A stretch of 64,000 nucleotides of DNA from Methylobacterium thuringiense. Lineage in GTDB: Bacteria > Pseudomonadota > Alphaproteobacteria > Rhizobiales > Beijerinckiaceae. The translations under genes were made by a program, and so were the position numbers. How positions within the stretch are numbered: the first letter of the stretch is position 1; every line of letters begins with the position of its first letter. Shown here in pieces: positions 35,540-45,187 of the stretch. The notes beneath the pieces are model-generated. The model did no database searches. It saw nothing but the letters and a program-made list of their open reading frames with translations, and was not told the DNA's origin. The stretch lies in assembly GCF_022179645.1 (NCBI RefSeq), contig NZ_BPRA01000001.1, positions 310,001 through 374,000 on the forward strand, read 5' to 3'.

Positions 35540-36139
35540 ATGTCGGATCTCAAGACGCTTCGCGACGTCTCCGGACTGAGCCCCAGCCCGGCGCCCCTGC
35601 GGGACTCGGCGCTGCTGATGATCGACCTGCAGAACACCTATCGCGAGGGCCTGATGCGACTCGAGGGCGTCGAACCGGCGATCGTCGAGGCGAAGGCGCT
35701 GCTGGAGCGCGCCCGCAAGGCCGGCATCCCGATCATCCATGTGCGCCACGACGCCGGAGCCGGTTCGCCCTACGACATCGCGGCGCCGATCGGCCAGATC
35801 AGCGACGAGGTTGCGCCGCAGGGCGACGAGGCCGTGATCACCAAGGCCTATCCGAGCGCCTTCGTCGGCACCGATCTGCAGGCGCGCCTTGAGAAGGCCG
35901 GCGTCAAGAACGTCATCGTCGCCGGCTTCATGACCCACATGTGCGTGAACTCGACCGCCCGCAGCGCTTTCAGCCTCGGCTTCAGCCCGACGGTGGTGGC
36001 GAGTACCACGGCGACACGCGACCTGCCGGGCACCGACGGTTCGGTCGTGTCGGCCTCCGCCCTGCAGGCCGCGAGCCTCGCCGCCCTCGGCGACCTTTTC
36101 GCGGTGGTCGCGCGGAAGCAGAGCGACATCCCGGACTGA
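35540..36139 (+). CDS. Isochorismatase-family cysteine hydrolase
   Basis: 199 aa. The triad is visible: Asp29 ([10 protein letters not shown]), Lys102 ([11 protein letters not shown]) and Cys135 ([16 protein letters not shown]). The fold is complete with [14 protein letters not shown] and DLFAVV near the end. The family includes nicotinamidases, N-carbamoylsarcosine amidases and isochorismatases; the THMCVNST signature is that of the cysteine-hydrolase group without a clear substrate. Divergent from the methyltransferase and 82 nt upstream of poxB on the same strand; a shared transcript with poxB is possible. Confidence 0.9.
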   Translation: MSDLKTLRDVSGLSPSPAPLRDSALLMIDLQNTYREGLMRLEGVEPAIVEAKALLERARKAGIPIIHVRHDAGAGSPYDIAAPIGQISDEVAPQGDEAVITKAYPSAFVGTDLQARLEKAGVKNVIVAGFMTHMCVNSTARSAFSLGFSPTVVASTTATRDLPGTDGSVVSASALQAASLAALGDLFAVVARKQSDIPD

Positions 36140-36221
36140 CGTCGATGCGCCTCGCAATGCTGCGGCGCGGAACACGGCATGGCCTCCATCGGTTCGGCTC
36201 GTTGATACAGGAGCCGGACCC

Positions 36222-37982
36222 ATGCCGAACGCCAACGTCGCCGACCTCATCGTCGAAACCCTCGCCCAGGCCGGCGTCGGGCGCATCTACGGCCTCGTCG
36301 GCGACAGCCTGAACGCGATCACGGAATCGATCCGCACGCGCGACGACATCGACTGGGTCCATGTCCGGCACGAGGAGGTCGCGGCCTTTGCCGCCGGGGC
36401 CGAGAGCCAGATCACCGGCAAACTCGCCGTCTGCGCAGGCAGCTGCGGCCCCGGCAACCTCCACCTCATCAACGGCCTGTTCGACTGCCACCGCACCCGC
36501 ACGCCGGTGCTGGCCATCGCCGCGCATATTCCGTCGGCAGAGATCGGCTCGGGCTATTTTCAGGAGACGCACCCGGAAAACCTGTTCCGCGAGTGCAGCC
36601 ACTATTGCGAGTTGGTTTCCGACCCGTCGCAGTTGCCGCAGGTGTTGGAGGCGGCCATGCGCGCCGCGATCGGCCAGGGCGGCGTCGCCGTCGTCGTCAT
36701 CCCCGGCGATGTCGCCTTGAAAGAGGCCCCGACCCGCGGAATCGCGCCGAACGCCGGGCTGCTACCGCGTAAGCCGATCGTGCGCCCGGCCGAGCCCGAT
36801 CTCGACGCGCTCGCCGAACTACTAAACGGCTCGTCCCGCGTGACGCTTCTCTGTGGCCGCGGCTGCGCCGGGGCACACGCTGATCTCTTGCGGCTCGCCG
36901 AAAATTTGAAAAGCCCGATCGTCCACGCGCTCGGCGGCAAGGAGCATGTCGAGTACGACAACCCCTACGATGTCGGCATGACCGGCCTGATCGGCTTTTC
37001 CTCGGGCTACGCGGCGATGATGAGCTGCGATGTCCTGCTGATGCTCGGCACCGACTTTCCCTACCGGCAGTTCTACCCGACCAAGGCCAAGATCGCGCAG
37101 GTCGACCTTCGGCCGGAGAATCTGGGCCGACGCTGCCGGCTCGATCTCGGCCTTGTCGGCGATGTCGGCGCGACCATCGACGCGCTGTTGCCGAAGCTCC
37201 GCGCCAAGACCGACCGGGCCTTCCTCGACGACAGCCTCAAGCACTACGCCAAGGCCCGCGAGGATCTCGACGAACTCGCAACCCCAAAACCCGCCCGCGG
37301 CTGGTTCGGCCTCAAGCGCGACAGGCCCGTGATCCATCCGCAATACCTCGCCAAGGTGGTGAGCGAGACGGCCGCAGACGACGCGATCTTCACCGCCGAT
37401 GTCGGCACGCCGACGGTCTGGGCGGCGCGCTACCTCAAGATGAACGGCCGGCGCCGCCTGCTCGGCTCCTGGGTGCACGGCTCGATGGCCAACGCCATGG
37501 CGCAGGCGATCGGCGCGCAGGCGAACGACCGCGGTCGGCAGGTGGTCTCGCTCTCGGGCGACGGCGGTTTCGCCATGCTGATGGGCGACCTGCTGACGCT
37601 GCGCCAAGAAGGGCTGCCGGCCAAGATCGTCGTGTTCAACAACGGCTCCCTCGGCTTCGTCGAGATGGAGATGAAAGCCGCCGGCTACATAGAGACCGGC
37701 GTTGCCCTGGAGAACCCCGACTTCGCCGCCGTCGCCCGCGCCACCGGCATTCACGGCGTGCGCGTCGAGGATCCGGCCGAGTTGGAGAGCGCCGCCCGCG
37801 ACGTCTTCGCGCATGACGGCCCGGCGCTCCTCGACGTGGTGGTCGCCCGCAACGAACTCTCGATGCCGCCCAAGATCGACGGGCAGCAGGTGAAGGGCTT
37901 CAGCCTCTACGTGATGCGGGCGGTGATGAGCGGGCGCGGGGATTCGGTGCTCGACCTCGCCAAGACGAACCTGCTTCGGTAG
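36222..37982 (+). CDS. poxB: Pyruvate:ubiquinone oxidoreductase (pyruvate dehydrogenase, quinone)
   Basis: 586 aa, the usual size for PoxB. The N-terminus matches E. coli PoxB over long runs: [19 protein letters not shown] (Glu51/52 near the thiamine ring), [60 protein letters not shown]. The thiamine-PP site is [19 protein letters not shown] ... [11 protein letters not shown]. The enzyme decarboxylates pyruvate to acetate and CO2 and passes electrons to quinone through FAD at the membrane. Its nearness to lutABC suggests a lactate-to-pyruvate-to-acetate path coupled to quinones. A hairpin follows. Confidence 0.94.
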   Translation: MPNANVADLIVETLAQAGVGRIYGLVGDSLNAITESIRTRDDIDWVHVRHEEVAAFAAGAESQITGKLAVCAGSCGPGNLHLINGLFDCHRTRTPVLAIAAHIPSAEIGSGYFQETHPENLFRECSHYCELVSDPSQLPQVLEAAMRAAIGQGGVAVVVIPGDVALKEAPTRGIAPNAGLLPRKPIVRPAEPDLDALAELLNGSSRVTLLCGRGCAGAHADLLRLAENLKSPIVHALGGKEHVEYDNPYDVGMTGLIGFSSGYAAMMSCDVLLMLGTDFPYRQFYPTKAKIAQVDLRPENLGRRCRLDLGLVGDVGATIDALLPKLRAKTDRAFLDDSLKHYAKAREDLDELATPKPARGWFGLKRDRPVIHPQYLAKVVSETAADDAIFTADVGTPTVWAARYLKMNGRRRLLGSWVHGSMANAMAQAIGAQANDRGRQVVSLSGDGGFAMLMGDLLTLRQEGLPAKIVVFNNGSLGFVEMEMKAAGYIETGVALENPDFAAVARATGIHGVRVEDPAELESAARDVFAHDGPALLDVVVARNELSMPPKIDGQQVKGFSLYVMRAVMSGRGDSVLDLAKTNLLR

Positions 37983-38020
37983 AACGGGTAGCTTACAAAG
38001 GTTCCAGTCTATCGGATCCG

Positions 38021-38066
38021 AAGCCGTCATTCAGAGGCCGCGCAGCGGAACCAGGAATGACGGCTT
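38021..38066 (+). terminator. Hairpin after poxB (REP-like arms)
   Basis: AAGCCGTCATTC (38021-38032) pairs perfectly with GAATGACGGCTT (38055-38066) over a 22-nt loop. The arms (GTCATTC.../...GAATGAC) resemble the common alphaproteobacterial REP arm sequence as I know it. Terminator for poxB or a dispersed palindrome, or both. Confidence 0.5.
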
Positions 38067-38108
38067 TGGTGTTAGAAGGCGACCAAGCCGCCATCGGGTC
38101 GGACAATC

Positions 38109-38852
38109 ATGCGCATCGGCCTGTTCGTGCCCTGCTACGTCGATGCCTTCGAGCCCGAGGTCGGGATCGCGACGCTCGAACTGCTGGAGCGCTTCGGGCT
38201 CAAGGTCGAATACCCCTACGACCAGACCTGCTGCGGCCAGCCGATGACCAACACCGGCTGCCACGCCGAGGCCGCCGCGACCGAAGCCCTGTTCGTGAAG
38301 AATTTTACGGAGTTCGACTACGTCGTCGCGCCGTCCGGCTCCTGCGTGCATCAGGTCCGCGAGCACCTCACCGCGATTCCGCAGACGGACGCGGTGAAGG
38401 CCGTGCGGTCGAAGACCTTCGAACTCGTCGAGTTCCTGCACGATGTCCTGAAGATCGAGGAGCTGCCTTGGGCGGAATTTCCGCACAAGGTCGCCTACCA
38501 CAACAACTGCAACTCCTTGCGCGGCATCCACCACGCCCGGCCCTCCGAGCTGAATGCGCCGTTCTTCTCGAAGCCGCTCGACCTCCTGAAGAAGGTCAGG
38601 GGCATCGAGATCGTCGACCTCACGCGGCCCGACGAGTGCTGCGGCTTCGGTGGCACCTTCTCGGTGTTCGAACCGGCCGTCTCGGCCAAGATGGGCTACG
38701 ACAAGGTCGGCGATCAGGCGCGGGCGGGGGCCGATTACGTCGTCTCGGCCGATTCCTCCTGCCTGATGCATCAGAAGGGCTGCGCCGAGCGGCTCGGCCT
38801 GCCGCAGAAGTTCATCCACATCGCCCAGGTGCTGAACGGAGCGGTCGCATGA
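38109..38852 (+). CDS. lutA: LutA, Fe-S (CCG-domain) subunit of lactate oxidation complex
   Basis: 247 aa. Two CCG-domain motifs are visible: CYVDAFEPEVG ... YDQTCCGQPMTNTG and LTRPDECCGFGGTFSVFE. This architecture is that of LutA/YkgE, the Fe-S electron-transfer partner in bacterial lactate utilisation. It is followed by lutB with an ATGA overlap and lutC with another, so the three are one operon. Together they oxidise L-lactate to pyruvate without a flavin-dependent lactate dehydrogenase. Confidence 0.95.
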   Translation: MRIGLFVPCYVDAFEPEVGIATLELLERFGLKVEYPYDQTCCGQPMTNTGCHAEAAATEALFVKNFTEFDYVVAPSGSCVHQVREHLTAIPQTDAVKAVRSKTFELVEFLHDVLKIEELPWAEFPHKVAYHNNCNSLRGIHHARPSELNAPFFSKPLDLLKKVRGIEIVDLTRPDECCGFGGTFSVFEPAVSAKMGYDKVGDQARAGADYVVSADSSCLMHQKGCAERLGLPQKFIHIAQVLNGAVA

Positions 38853-40414
38853 GCGCCGACGACCTGCGCCCGAACGAGGACGCGCTACATCCGGACGTCC
38901 AGCCCGCAAGCGACGAAAGCGCGCGTGGCCAGGACGGCCAGCGGCTGCAACACGCCGAGGCCGCCTCGAAGCCCATCCGCGCACCGGCGACCCGCGAGCC
39001 GCAGCCCCGCGGCGCGAAGATCCGCGGCGACAGGCCGATTGATCAGGCCGAGGCGGCCGAGCGCTTCCTCGCCGCGCCGCTCCACCAGAAGGCGCATGAC
39101 GAGCGCCTCTGGGACGTCCGCAAGAAGCGCGACGTCGCGACCCAGGCCATTCCCGAATGGGAAGAGCTTCGCGAGCTCGCCTCGCAGATCAAGACGCACA
39201 CGCTGAGCCATCTCGACGAATATCTCGAACAGTTCGAGGCGGCGGCGAAGGCCAACGGCGTGCATGTCCACTGGGCGGCGGACGGAGCCGAGCACAACCG
39301 CATCGTCCACGGCATCCTGAAGGATCACGGCGCCAAGACGCTGATCAAGTCGAAGTCGATGCTCACCGAGGAGTGCGGGTTTCGCCACTACATGGCGGCC
39401 AACGGCATCGACATCATCGAGACCGATCTCGGCGAGCGCATCCAGCAGCTCGACGACGAGGAGCCGAGCCACGTCGTGATGCCGGCGGTCCACAAGACCC
39501 GGATCGACGTCGCCGAGGTTTTTGCCCGGACGCTGGGCACCGATCCGACCAACGACGACGCCCACTACCTCGCCGAGAGCCAGCGGATGACCACGCGTCC
39601 GCACATCCTCCAGGCCGATGCCGGCATGACCGGCTGCAACTTCGCCATCGCCGAGACCGGCACGGTCGTCACCTGCACCAACGAGGGCAATGCCGACCTC
39701 TCCGGCAACGTGCCGAAGCTGCAGATCCACTCGATCGGCATCGAGAAGCTGATCCCGCGGGTCGAGCATCTCGGCGTGTTCATCCGCGTGCTCGCCCGCT
39801 CGGCGCTCGGTTCGACCATCACGCAGTACACCTCGCACTTCCGCAAGCCGCGGGCCGGCTCGGAAATGCACATGGTGCTGGTGGACAACGGCCGTTCGGC
39901 CCGGCTCGGGATGGAGGAGTTCTGGACTTCGCTGAAATGCATCCGCTGCGGCGCCTGCATGAACACCTGCCCGGTCTACCGGCGCTCGGGCGGCCTCTCC
40001 TACGGCGCGACCTATTCGGGGCCGATCGGGCTCATCATCGACCCGACCTTCAACAAGCGGAAGTATTCGACCTTGCCGTTCTCATCGACGATGAACGGGT
40101 CGTGCACCAACGTCTGCCCGGTCAAGATCAACATCCACGAGCAGATTTTTGCCTGGCGCAAGGTGCTCGCCGAGGAGCACCAGATCCCGCTCCTGAAGCA
40201 GGGCATGATGAAGGCCGCCGGTGCCGTACTGAGCCGCCCGGCCGCCTATCGCGCCGCGATCGGCACGGCCGATTCCGCGCTTCGGGCGCTGCCGCGGTTC
40301 GCCGTCTACAACCCGCTGAACACCTGGGGGAAGGGCCGCGAGATGCCCGAGACCCCGAAACAGAGCTTCCACAGCTGGTACAAGCAGAACCGCATGAAGG
40401 ACGGCGCGAAATGA
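38849..40414 (+). CDS. lutB: LutB, Fe-S/LUD-domain subunit of lactate oxidation complex
   Basis: 521 aa from ATG 38849, which overlaps the lutA stop (ATGA). There is an N-terminal disordered tail of about 60 residues, longer than is usual for LutB. The LUD domain includes VHVHWAADGAEHNRIVHGIL and SKSMLTEECGFRHYM. Two ferredoxin-like 4Fe-4S motifs follow: LKCIRCGACMNTCPVYRRS and NGSCTNVCPVKINIHEQIF. LutB carries electrons from the LUD active site. The final WHSWYKQNRMK is the family tail. Confidence 0.95.
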   Translation: MSADDLRPNEDALHPDVQPASDESARGQDGQRLQHAEAASKPIRAPATREPQPRGAKIRGDRPIDQAEAAERFLAAPLHQKAHDERLWDVRKKRDVATQAIPEWEELRELASQIKTHTLSHLDEYLEQFEAAAKANGVHVHWAADGAEHNRIVHGILKDHGAKTLIKSKSMLTEECGFRHYMAANGIDIIETDLGERIQQLDDEEPSHVVMPAVHKTRIDVAEVFARTLGTDPTNDDAHYLAESQRMTTRPHILQADAGMTGCNFAIAETGTVVTCTNEGNADLSGNVPKLQIHSIGIEKLIPRVEHLGVFIRVLARSALGSTITQYTSHFRKPRAGSEMHMVLVDNGRSARLGMEEFWTSLKCIRCGACMNTCPVYRRSGGLSYGATYSGPIGLIIDPTFNKRKYSTLPFSSTMNGSCTNVCPVKINIHEQIFAWRKVLAEEHQIPLLKQGMMKAAGAVLSRPAAYRAAIGTADSALRALPRFAVYNPLNTWGKGREMPETPKQSFHSWYKQNRMKDGAK

Positions 40415-41013
40415 CGAGCCGGGAGACGACGCTCGCCGCCATCCGCGCGAACCGGCCGAAGGGCGATTTCCCGCTGCCGGCCCTCCCGGCCTTCGCGCCG
40501 CTGGTCGGTGCGGATCTCGTCGAAGAGTTCGGCGAGCGGCTGAAGCGCATGGGCGGCCGCATCGAGAAGGCCGGCGATCCGGACCCGCTGGCCCCCGTCC
40601 GCCAGCGTCTCGACTGTGCCAATGTCATCGCCTCGGCCGTACCGGAGATCATGGGAAACCGCGATCTCGCGGCGGTGGCCAAGCCCGCCGACCTCGAAGA
40701 CGTCGACGTCGCCGTGGTGCGTGCCGCCTTCGGTATCGCCGAGTCCGGCTCGGTGCTGTTCACCGAGCGCGAACTGATCGTGAATTCCGTCGCCTATCTC
40801 GCACAGCACCTCATTGTCCTGCTCGATCCCGCCGAGATCGTCGACACCGTTCAAGCCGCCTATCACCGGCCGGAATTCGCCGACTCGGCCTATGCCGTGC
40901 TTCACACCGGGCCCTCCGCGACGGCCGATATCGAGGGTGTGCTCATCCATGGGGCACAGGGCGTGCGCTCGCTGACCGTCGTCCTGTTGCAGCGCAAAAT
41001 TAAGGCAGCTTGA
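40411..41013 (+). CDS. lutC: LutC, LUD-domain subunit of lactate oxidation complex
   Basis: 200 aa from ATG 40411, overlapping the lutB stop by 4 nt. LutC/LUD-family features: AVVRAAFGIAESGSVLFTER, YLAQHLIVLLDPAEIVDTVQ and a C-terminal HTGPSATADIEGVLIHGAQG, then GVRSLTVVLLQ. It is the third member of the LutABC operon and the last gene before a 49-nt gap. Length and gene order match the Bacillus lutABC type. Confidence 0.95.
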   Translation: MTSRETTLAAIRANRPKGDFPLPALPAFAPLVGADLVEEFGERLKRMGGRIEKAGDPDPLAPVRQRLDCANVIASAVPEIMGNRDLAAVAKPADLEDVDVAVVRAAFGIAESGSVLFTERELIVNSVAYLAQHLIVLLDPAEIVDTVQAAYHRPEFADSAYAVLHTGPSATADIEGVLIHGAQGVRSLTVVLLQRKIKAA

Positions 41014-41062
41014 GCGGGAGCCGAAACAGGGCGAAGGCGTTGGCGAGTATGGTGTTTTCACC

Positions 41063-41959
41063 ATGCCCCCGATAACTCCCAAACTTCCGGACACCGACGT
41101 GCGCTTCAAACTCGGCTGCAGCCTCGCCTATCAGGTGAAGGCCCCCACGACGTTCATCTTCAATGTGGAGGTCGCGCATCTGAAGAGCCTCGCGATCAAG
41201 AGCGAAATCCTGACCTTCGCGCCGGACATCGAGCGCCGCGTCTACGCCACGCCGGACATGAAGAACCGCTACATCGGTCTCAACGTCGCTCCCGGCCCGC
41301 TGTCCCTCGAATACAATGCCGAGGTCGAGCTGACGGTTCACCGCGCCGATCCGGCGACGGTCAACGAGACGCCGGTCTCCGAGCTGCCGCTCGACATCCT
41401 GCCCTTTCTGCTGCCGAGCCGCTTCGTTTCCTCGGACCGCCTCGCCGCCTTCGCCCAGGCCGAATTCGGCCATCTGCCCAAGGGGCATCGGCGGGTGAAC
41501 GACATCTGCACCTGGATTAACGAGCACATCGCCTACCAGCGCGGCGCCAGCGACGGCGAGACCACCGCCCACGAGACCCTGCTGAAGCGCGCCGGCGTCT
41601 GCCGCGATTTCGCGCATCTCGGCACGGCGTTCTGCCGGGCGCTCGGCATCCCGGCTCGCTTCGTCTCGGTCTATGCCTACGGCCTCGTGCCGGCCGACTT
41701 CCATGCAGTGTTCGAGGCCTATCTCGACGGGCGCTGGTGGCTGTTCGACGCGACGCGGCAGGCCCATCTCGACGGCCTGGTGCGCATCGGTGTCGGCCGC
41801 GACGCCGCCGAGATCGCCTTCTGCACGCCCTACGGCGAGATGGAGCCGACGAACATGCAGATCCGCATCGACCGTGCCGACGGCGGCTCCGAGCCGACCG
41901 AGCGCACGGTCGACGCGATCTCGACGGAAGAGCCCGCGCCGCATGCCGGCGCGGTGTGA
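41063..41959 (+). CDS. Transglutaminase-like cysteine protease-fold protein
   Basis: 298 aa. The triad is Cys180 (RAGVCRDFAHLG), His214 (ADFHAVFEAYLDG) and Asp229 (WLFDATRQ), the transglutaminase-like core (PF01841). The N-terminal 120 residues form the beta-sandwich-like domain common in this bacterial subgroup (IERRVYATPDMKNRYIGLNV). No signal peptide, so it is probably cytoplasmic. Such enzymes act as proteases or amidases as well as cross-linkers; the substrate is unknown. Separated from eutB by 59 nt and on the same strand. Confidence 0.9.
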   Translation: MPPITPKLPDTDVRFKLGCSLAYQVKAPTTFIFNVEVAHLKSLAIKSEILTFAPDIERRVYATPDMKNRYIGLNVAPGPLSLEYNAEVELTVHRADPATVNETPVSELPLDILPFLLPSRFVSSDRLAAFAQAEFGHLPKGHRRVNDICTWINEHIAYQRGASDGETTAHETLLKRAGVCRDFAHLGTAFCRALGIPARFVSVYAYGLVPADFHAVFEAYLDGRWWLFDATRQAHLDGLVRIGVGRDAAEIAFCTPYGEMEPTNMQIRIDRADGGSEPTERTVDAISTEEPAPHAGAV

Positions 41960-42018
41960 GGCTCGACAGGAAGCACGATCCTGCCATCCTGTGATCCCGT
42001 GACATCAGGAGACACCGG

Positions 42019-43401
42019 ATGGCCTATCGCCACCTCGTCGGGTCCCGCACTCACGTCTTTGCCGACCTTGCGATACTGATGGCCAAGGCGACGCCGGTTC
42101 GATCCGGCGATCGCCTGGCAGGCATTGCAGCGGAATCGGCTGAAGAAAGCGTGGCCGCGCGCTGGTGCCTTGCCGAGGTGCCGCTGTCGGAGATCCTGGC
42201 CAAGCCGCTGATCCCCTACGAAATCGACGACGTCACCCGGTTGATCCTCGACACGCACGATCAAGCCGCCTTCGCCGAGATCGCCCACCTCACCGTCGGC
42301 GATTTTCGCGAGTTTCTGCTGACGGCCTCTTTCGAGACGCTTGCGCGCATCGCCCCGGCGGTGACGCCGGAAATCGCGGCGGCGGTCTCGAAAATCATGC
42401 GTAACCAGGATTTGATCCTGGTGGCCCGCAAAGCCCAAGTCGTCACGAAGTTTCGCAACACCATCGGACTGCCCGGTACGCTGGCGGTGCGGCTGCAGCC
42501 GAACCATCCGACCGATGACGCCAGGGGCATCACCGCCTCGATCCTCGACGGGCTGTCCTATGGCTGCGGCGATGCGGTGATCGGCATCAACCCGGCCTCG
42601 GACTCGATCCGCACGCTGTCGAGCCTGCTCGGCCTGCTCGACGACGTGATCCAGCGCCTCGCGATCCCGACGCAATCCTGCGTGCTCACCCATGTCACCA
42701 CGACGCTGGACGCGATGAACCGCGGCCTGCCGGTGGATCTCGTCTTCCAGTCGATCGCGGGCACGCAGAAGGCCAATGCGAGCTTCGGCGTCACGCTACC
42801 GATCCTGAAGGAGGCGCACGAGGCGGCGCTGGCGCTGAAGCGCGGACCCATTGGCGACAACTGCATGTATTTCGAGACCGGGCAGGGCTCGGCGCTTTCG
42901 GCCGACGCCCACCACGGCATCGATCAGCAGACCTTGGAGGCGCGGGCCTACGCCGTGGCACGGGTCTATCGGCCGCTGCTGGTCAACACCGTGGTCGGCT
43001 TCATTGGCCCCGAATATCTCTACGACGGCAAGGAGATCATCCGGGCTGGGCTGGAGGATCATTTTTGCGGCAAGCTGATGGGCGTGCCGCTCGGCGTGGA
43101 CGTCTGCTACACCAACCACGCCGAGGCCGATCAGGACGACATGGACACGCTCCTGACCCTGCTCGGCGCGGCCGGCTGCACCTACGTCATGGGCGTGCCC
43201 GGCGCCGACGACGTCATGTTGAACTACCAGTCCACCTCGTTCCACGATGCGCTCTACATCCGCGAGGTGCTGGGCCTGAAGCGCGCACCGGAATTCGCGG
43301 CTTGGCTCGAAGAGATCGGGCTGACGGACGGGGAGGGTGCTCTGCTGTCCGGCAATGCCGGTACCGCCTTGCTGACGGCCGCACCGGATCTCGCCGCGTG
43401 A
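42019..43401 (+). CDS. eutB: Ethanolamine ammonia-lyase large subunit
   Basis: 460 aa, the usual EutB length. Family runs include QNHP-equivalent LQPNHPTDDARGITASILDG, YGCGDAVIGINPASDSIRTL, IPTQSCVLTHVTTTLDAMNR, YFETGQGSALSADAHHGIDQ and VCYTNHAEADQDDMDTLLTL. EutB binds the adenosylcobalamin-dependent active site and with EutC converts ethanolamine to acetaldehyde and ammonia. eutC follows with a 4-nt GTGA overlap. No eutA reactivase, aldehyde dehydrogenase or shell-protein gene is in the window, so this is a non-microcompartment type pathway as far as can be seen. Confidence 0.96.
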   Translation: MAYRHLVGSRTHVFADLAILMAKATPVRSGDRLAGIAAESAEESVAARWCLAEVPLSEILAKPLIPYEIDDVTRLILDTHDQAAFAEIAHLTVGDFREFLLTASFETLARIAPAVTPEIAAAVSKIMRNQDLILVARKAQVVTKFRNTIGLPGTLAVRLQPNHPTDDARGITASILDGLSYGCGDAVIGINPASDSIRTLSSLLGLLDDVIQRLAIPTQSCVLTHVTTTLDAMNRGLPVDLVFQSIAGTQKANASFGVTLPILKEAHEAALALKRGPIGDNCMYFETGQGSALSADAHHGIDQQTLEARAYAVARVYRPLLVNTVVGFIGPEYLYDGKEIIRAGLEDHFCGKLMGVPLGVDVCYTNHAEADQDDMDTLLTLLGAAGCTYVMGVPGADDVMLNYQSTSFHDALYIREVLGLKRAPEFAAWLEEIGLTDGEGALLSGNAGTALLTAAPDLAA

Positions 43402-44180
43402 GCGAAGACGATCTCTGGAAAAGACTCGCACGGCTGACGCCGGCCCGGATCGGACTCGGCCGCGCGGGGGCCGGGCTGCCGACGCGAGAGGTCCTCGGTT
43501 TCGGCCTCGCCCACGCCCAGGCTCGCGATGCCGTGCACACGCCGATGGACGCCGAGGCGATCACCACTGCGATCGAAGCGCTCGGCCTGCCCGTCCTCGC
43601 CGTCGCCTCCCAGGCCGAGGATCGCGCGACTTATCTGCGCCGGCCCGACTACGGCCGCCGCCTCGCTTCCGAGAGCCGCGACCGTCTTACCGCGGCCGCC
43701 GACGGCCCCGTCGACCTCGCCATCGTCGTCGCCGACGGCCTCTCCGCCCGCGCCGTCCACGAGGGGGCTGCGCCGATGCTCGCCGCACTGAAACCGCTCG
43801 TCGACAAGGCAGGCTGGAGCCTCGGGCCGGTCATCGTGTCCGTCCAGGCGCGCGTGGCGCTGGGCGACGAGATCGGAACGCTCCTCAAGGCGCGGGCGGT
43901 GGCCGTATTGATCGGCGAACGTCCGGGGCTCTCCTCGCCCGACAGCCTCGGCCTCTACCTGACCTTCGACCCGAGACCCGGCCGCTCGGATGCCGAGCGC
44001 AACTGCATTTCCAACGTCCGCCCGGCGGGGCTCTCGCACGACCTGGCGGCATTCAAACTGCATTGGCTGATCGCGCAGGCTTTTTCGCGGGGGCTCAGCG
44101 GCGTGAACCTGAAGGACGAGAGCGACGCCGCGCTCGATGCGCCGCCGGAGCGGGCGTCATTGCCGGACACCTCGGTTTAG
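43398..44180 (+). CDS. eutC: Ethanolamine ammonia-lyase small subunit
   Basis: 260 aa from GTG 43398, overlapping the eutB stop. EutC features: TPARIGLGRAGAGLPTREVL, FGLAHAQARDAVHTPMD, LRRPDYGRRLASESRDRLT, VVADGLSARAVHEGA, IGERPGLSSPDSLGLYLTFD and RNCISNVRPAGLSH. It supplies the lower part of the B12-binding pocket. The C-terminal 20 residues after GVNLKDES are extra and polar compared with what I expect of the family. Last gene of the eutBC unit; a 195-bp gap follows. Confidence 0.96.
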   Translation: MSEDDLWKRLARLTPARIGLGRAGAGLPTREVLGFGLAHAQARDAVHTPMDAEAITTAIEALGLPVLAVASQAEDRATYLRRPDYGRRLASESRDRLTAAADGPVDLAIVVADGLSARAVHEGAAPMLAALKPLVDKAGWSLGPVIVSVQARVALGDEIGTLLKARAVAVLIGERPGLSSPDSLGLYLTFDPRPGRSDAERNCISNVRPAGLSHDLAAFKLHWLIAQAFSRGLSGVNLKDESDAALDAPPERASLPDTSV

Positions 44181-44375
44181 CAAGGGCCGCGCGTACCCGA
44201 AGCGTAATCCCGTCCTCGGTGCCGCAGTGCCGGCAAGCCTGGAACGTTCGCATCGCCGTGGTGTTGGCGACGCAATGTCAGGCCGGTGCGCCAAGCGCGC
44301 TTCGGGCCGTCACGAAGCCGCAAGCCGCCTTATCGGCGCGGGCTCCGTACCTCTCACGATCTAGTGGAGTTTCGA

Positions 44376-45182
44376 ATGGATCTCGGCATCAGCGGCCGCG
44401 TCGCCGTCGTCACGGGCGGCGATTCCGGCATGGGCTACACCAGCGCGGAGTACCTGCTGCGCGAAGGCGTCAAAATCGTCCTGTCCGACATCAAGGATGA
44501 AGCGGTGCAGGACGCCGCCAAGCGTCTCTCGGCATTGGGCGAAGTCCGTGCCTTCGCTGCCGATCTGTCCTCGAACGACGGCGCGGTCGCGCTACGGGCG
44601 TTCGCAGACACGGCGTTTGGACAGAAGCCGACGATCCTCGTGAATGCGGCCGGCGTCACCGGGGCCACCGGTGACTTTCTGGAGATCGACGACGCGGGCT
44701 GGCTGGAGACCATCCAGGCCGACCTGATGGGTGCGGTGCGGATGGCTCGGGCCTTCATCCCCGGCATGCGCGAGGCCGGTTGGGGCAGGATCGTGCTGTT
44801 CACCTCGGAGGACGCCGTGCAGCCCTATGTCGAGGAGCTGCCCTATTGCGCGGCCAAGGCCGGGCTGATGAACCTCACCAAGGGCCTCTCGAAGGCCTAC
44901 GGGCCGGACGGCGTGCTCGTGAACTCGGTCGCCCCCGCTTACATCGCCACGCCGATGACCGACGCCATGATGGAGAAGCGCGCCGAGGAGATGGGCGTGT
45001 CCTTCGACCGGGCGATCGAGACCTTCCTGGACGAGAAGCGTCCCGGCATCGTCGCCAAGCGCCGCGGACGGGTCGAGGAGGTCGCGGCGGCGGTCGCGTT
45101 CCTGTGCTCGGAGCAGGCGAGCTTCATCACCGGCGAGAACCTCCGCGTCGATGGCGGCGCCGTCCTCACGATGGCGTCGTGA
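44376..45182 (+). CDS. Short-chain dehydrogenase/reductase
   Basis: 268 aa from ATG 44376 (GTGGAG upstream). It has TGGDSGMGYTSAEYLL as the nucleotide-binding TGxxxGxG, NAAGVTGATG as the NAG motif, IVLFTSEDA near the catalytic Ser, and PYCAAKAGLMNLTKGL with the Tyr-x3-Lys pair. C-terminal ITGENLRVDGGAVLTM is the usual SDR ending. Likely reduces or oxidises a ketone/alcohol with NAD(P). It is followed directly by the flavoprotein gene (ATG 6 nt after its stop, or GTG overlapping it), so they are probably one operon. Confidence 0.92.
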   Translation: MDLGISGRVAVVTGGDSGMGYTSAEYLLREGVKIVLSDIKDEAVQDAAKRLSALGEVRAFAADLSSNDGAVALRAFADTAFGQKPTILVNAAGVTGATGDFLEIDDAGWLETIQADLMGAVRMARAFIPGMREAGWGRIVLFTSEDAVQPYVEELPYCAAKAGLMNLTKGLSKAYGPDGVLVNSVAPAYIATPMTDAMMEKRAEEMGVSFDRAIETFLDEKRPGIVAKRRGRVEEVAAAVAFLCSEQASFITGENLRVDGGAVLTMAS

Positions 45183-45187
45183 GTCCG

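Noticed and set aside
36822-38030. 402-aa open frame on the minus strand
   Set aside because: Antisense to poxB, which matches its family throughout.
39157-41013. 618-aa frame covering lutB and lutC
   Set aside because: Only the last 200 residues are coding (lutC). The upstream part is an alternate frame of lutB; the true start is the ATG at 40411.
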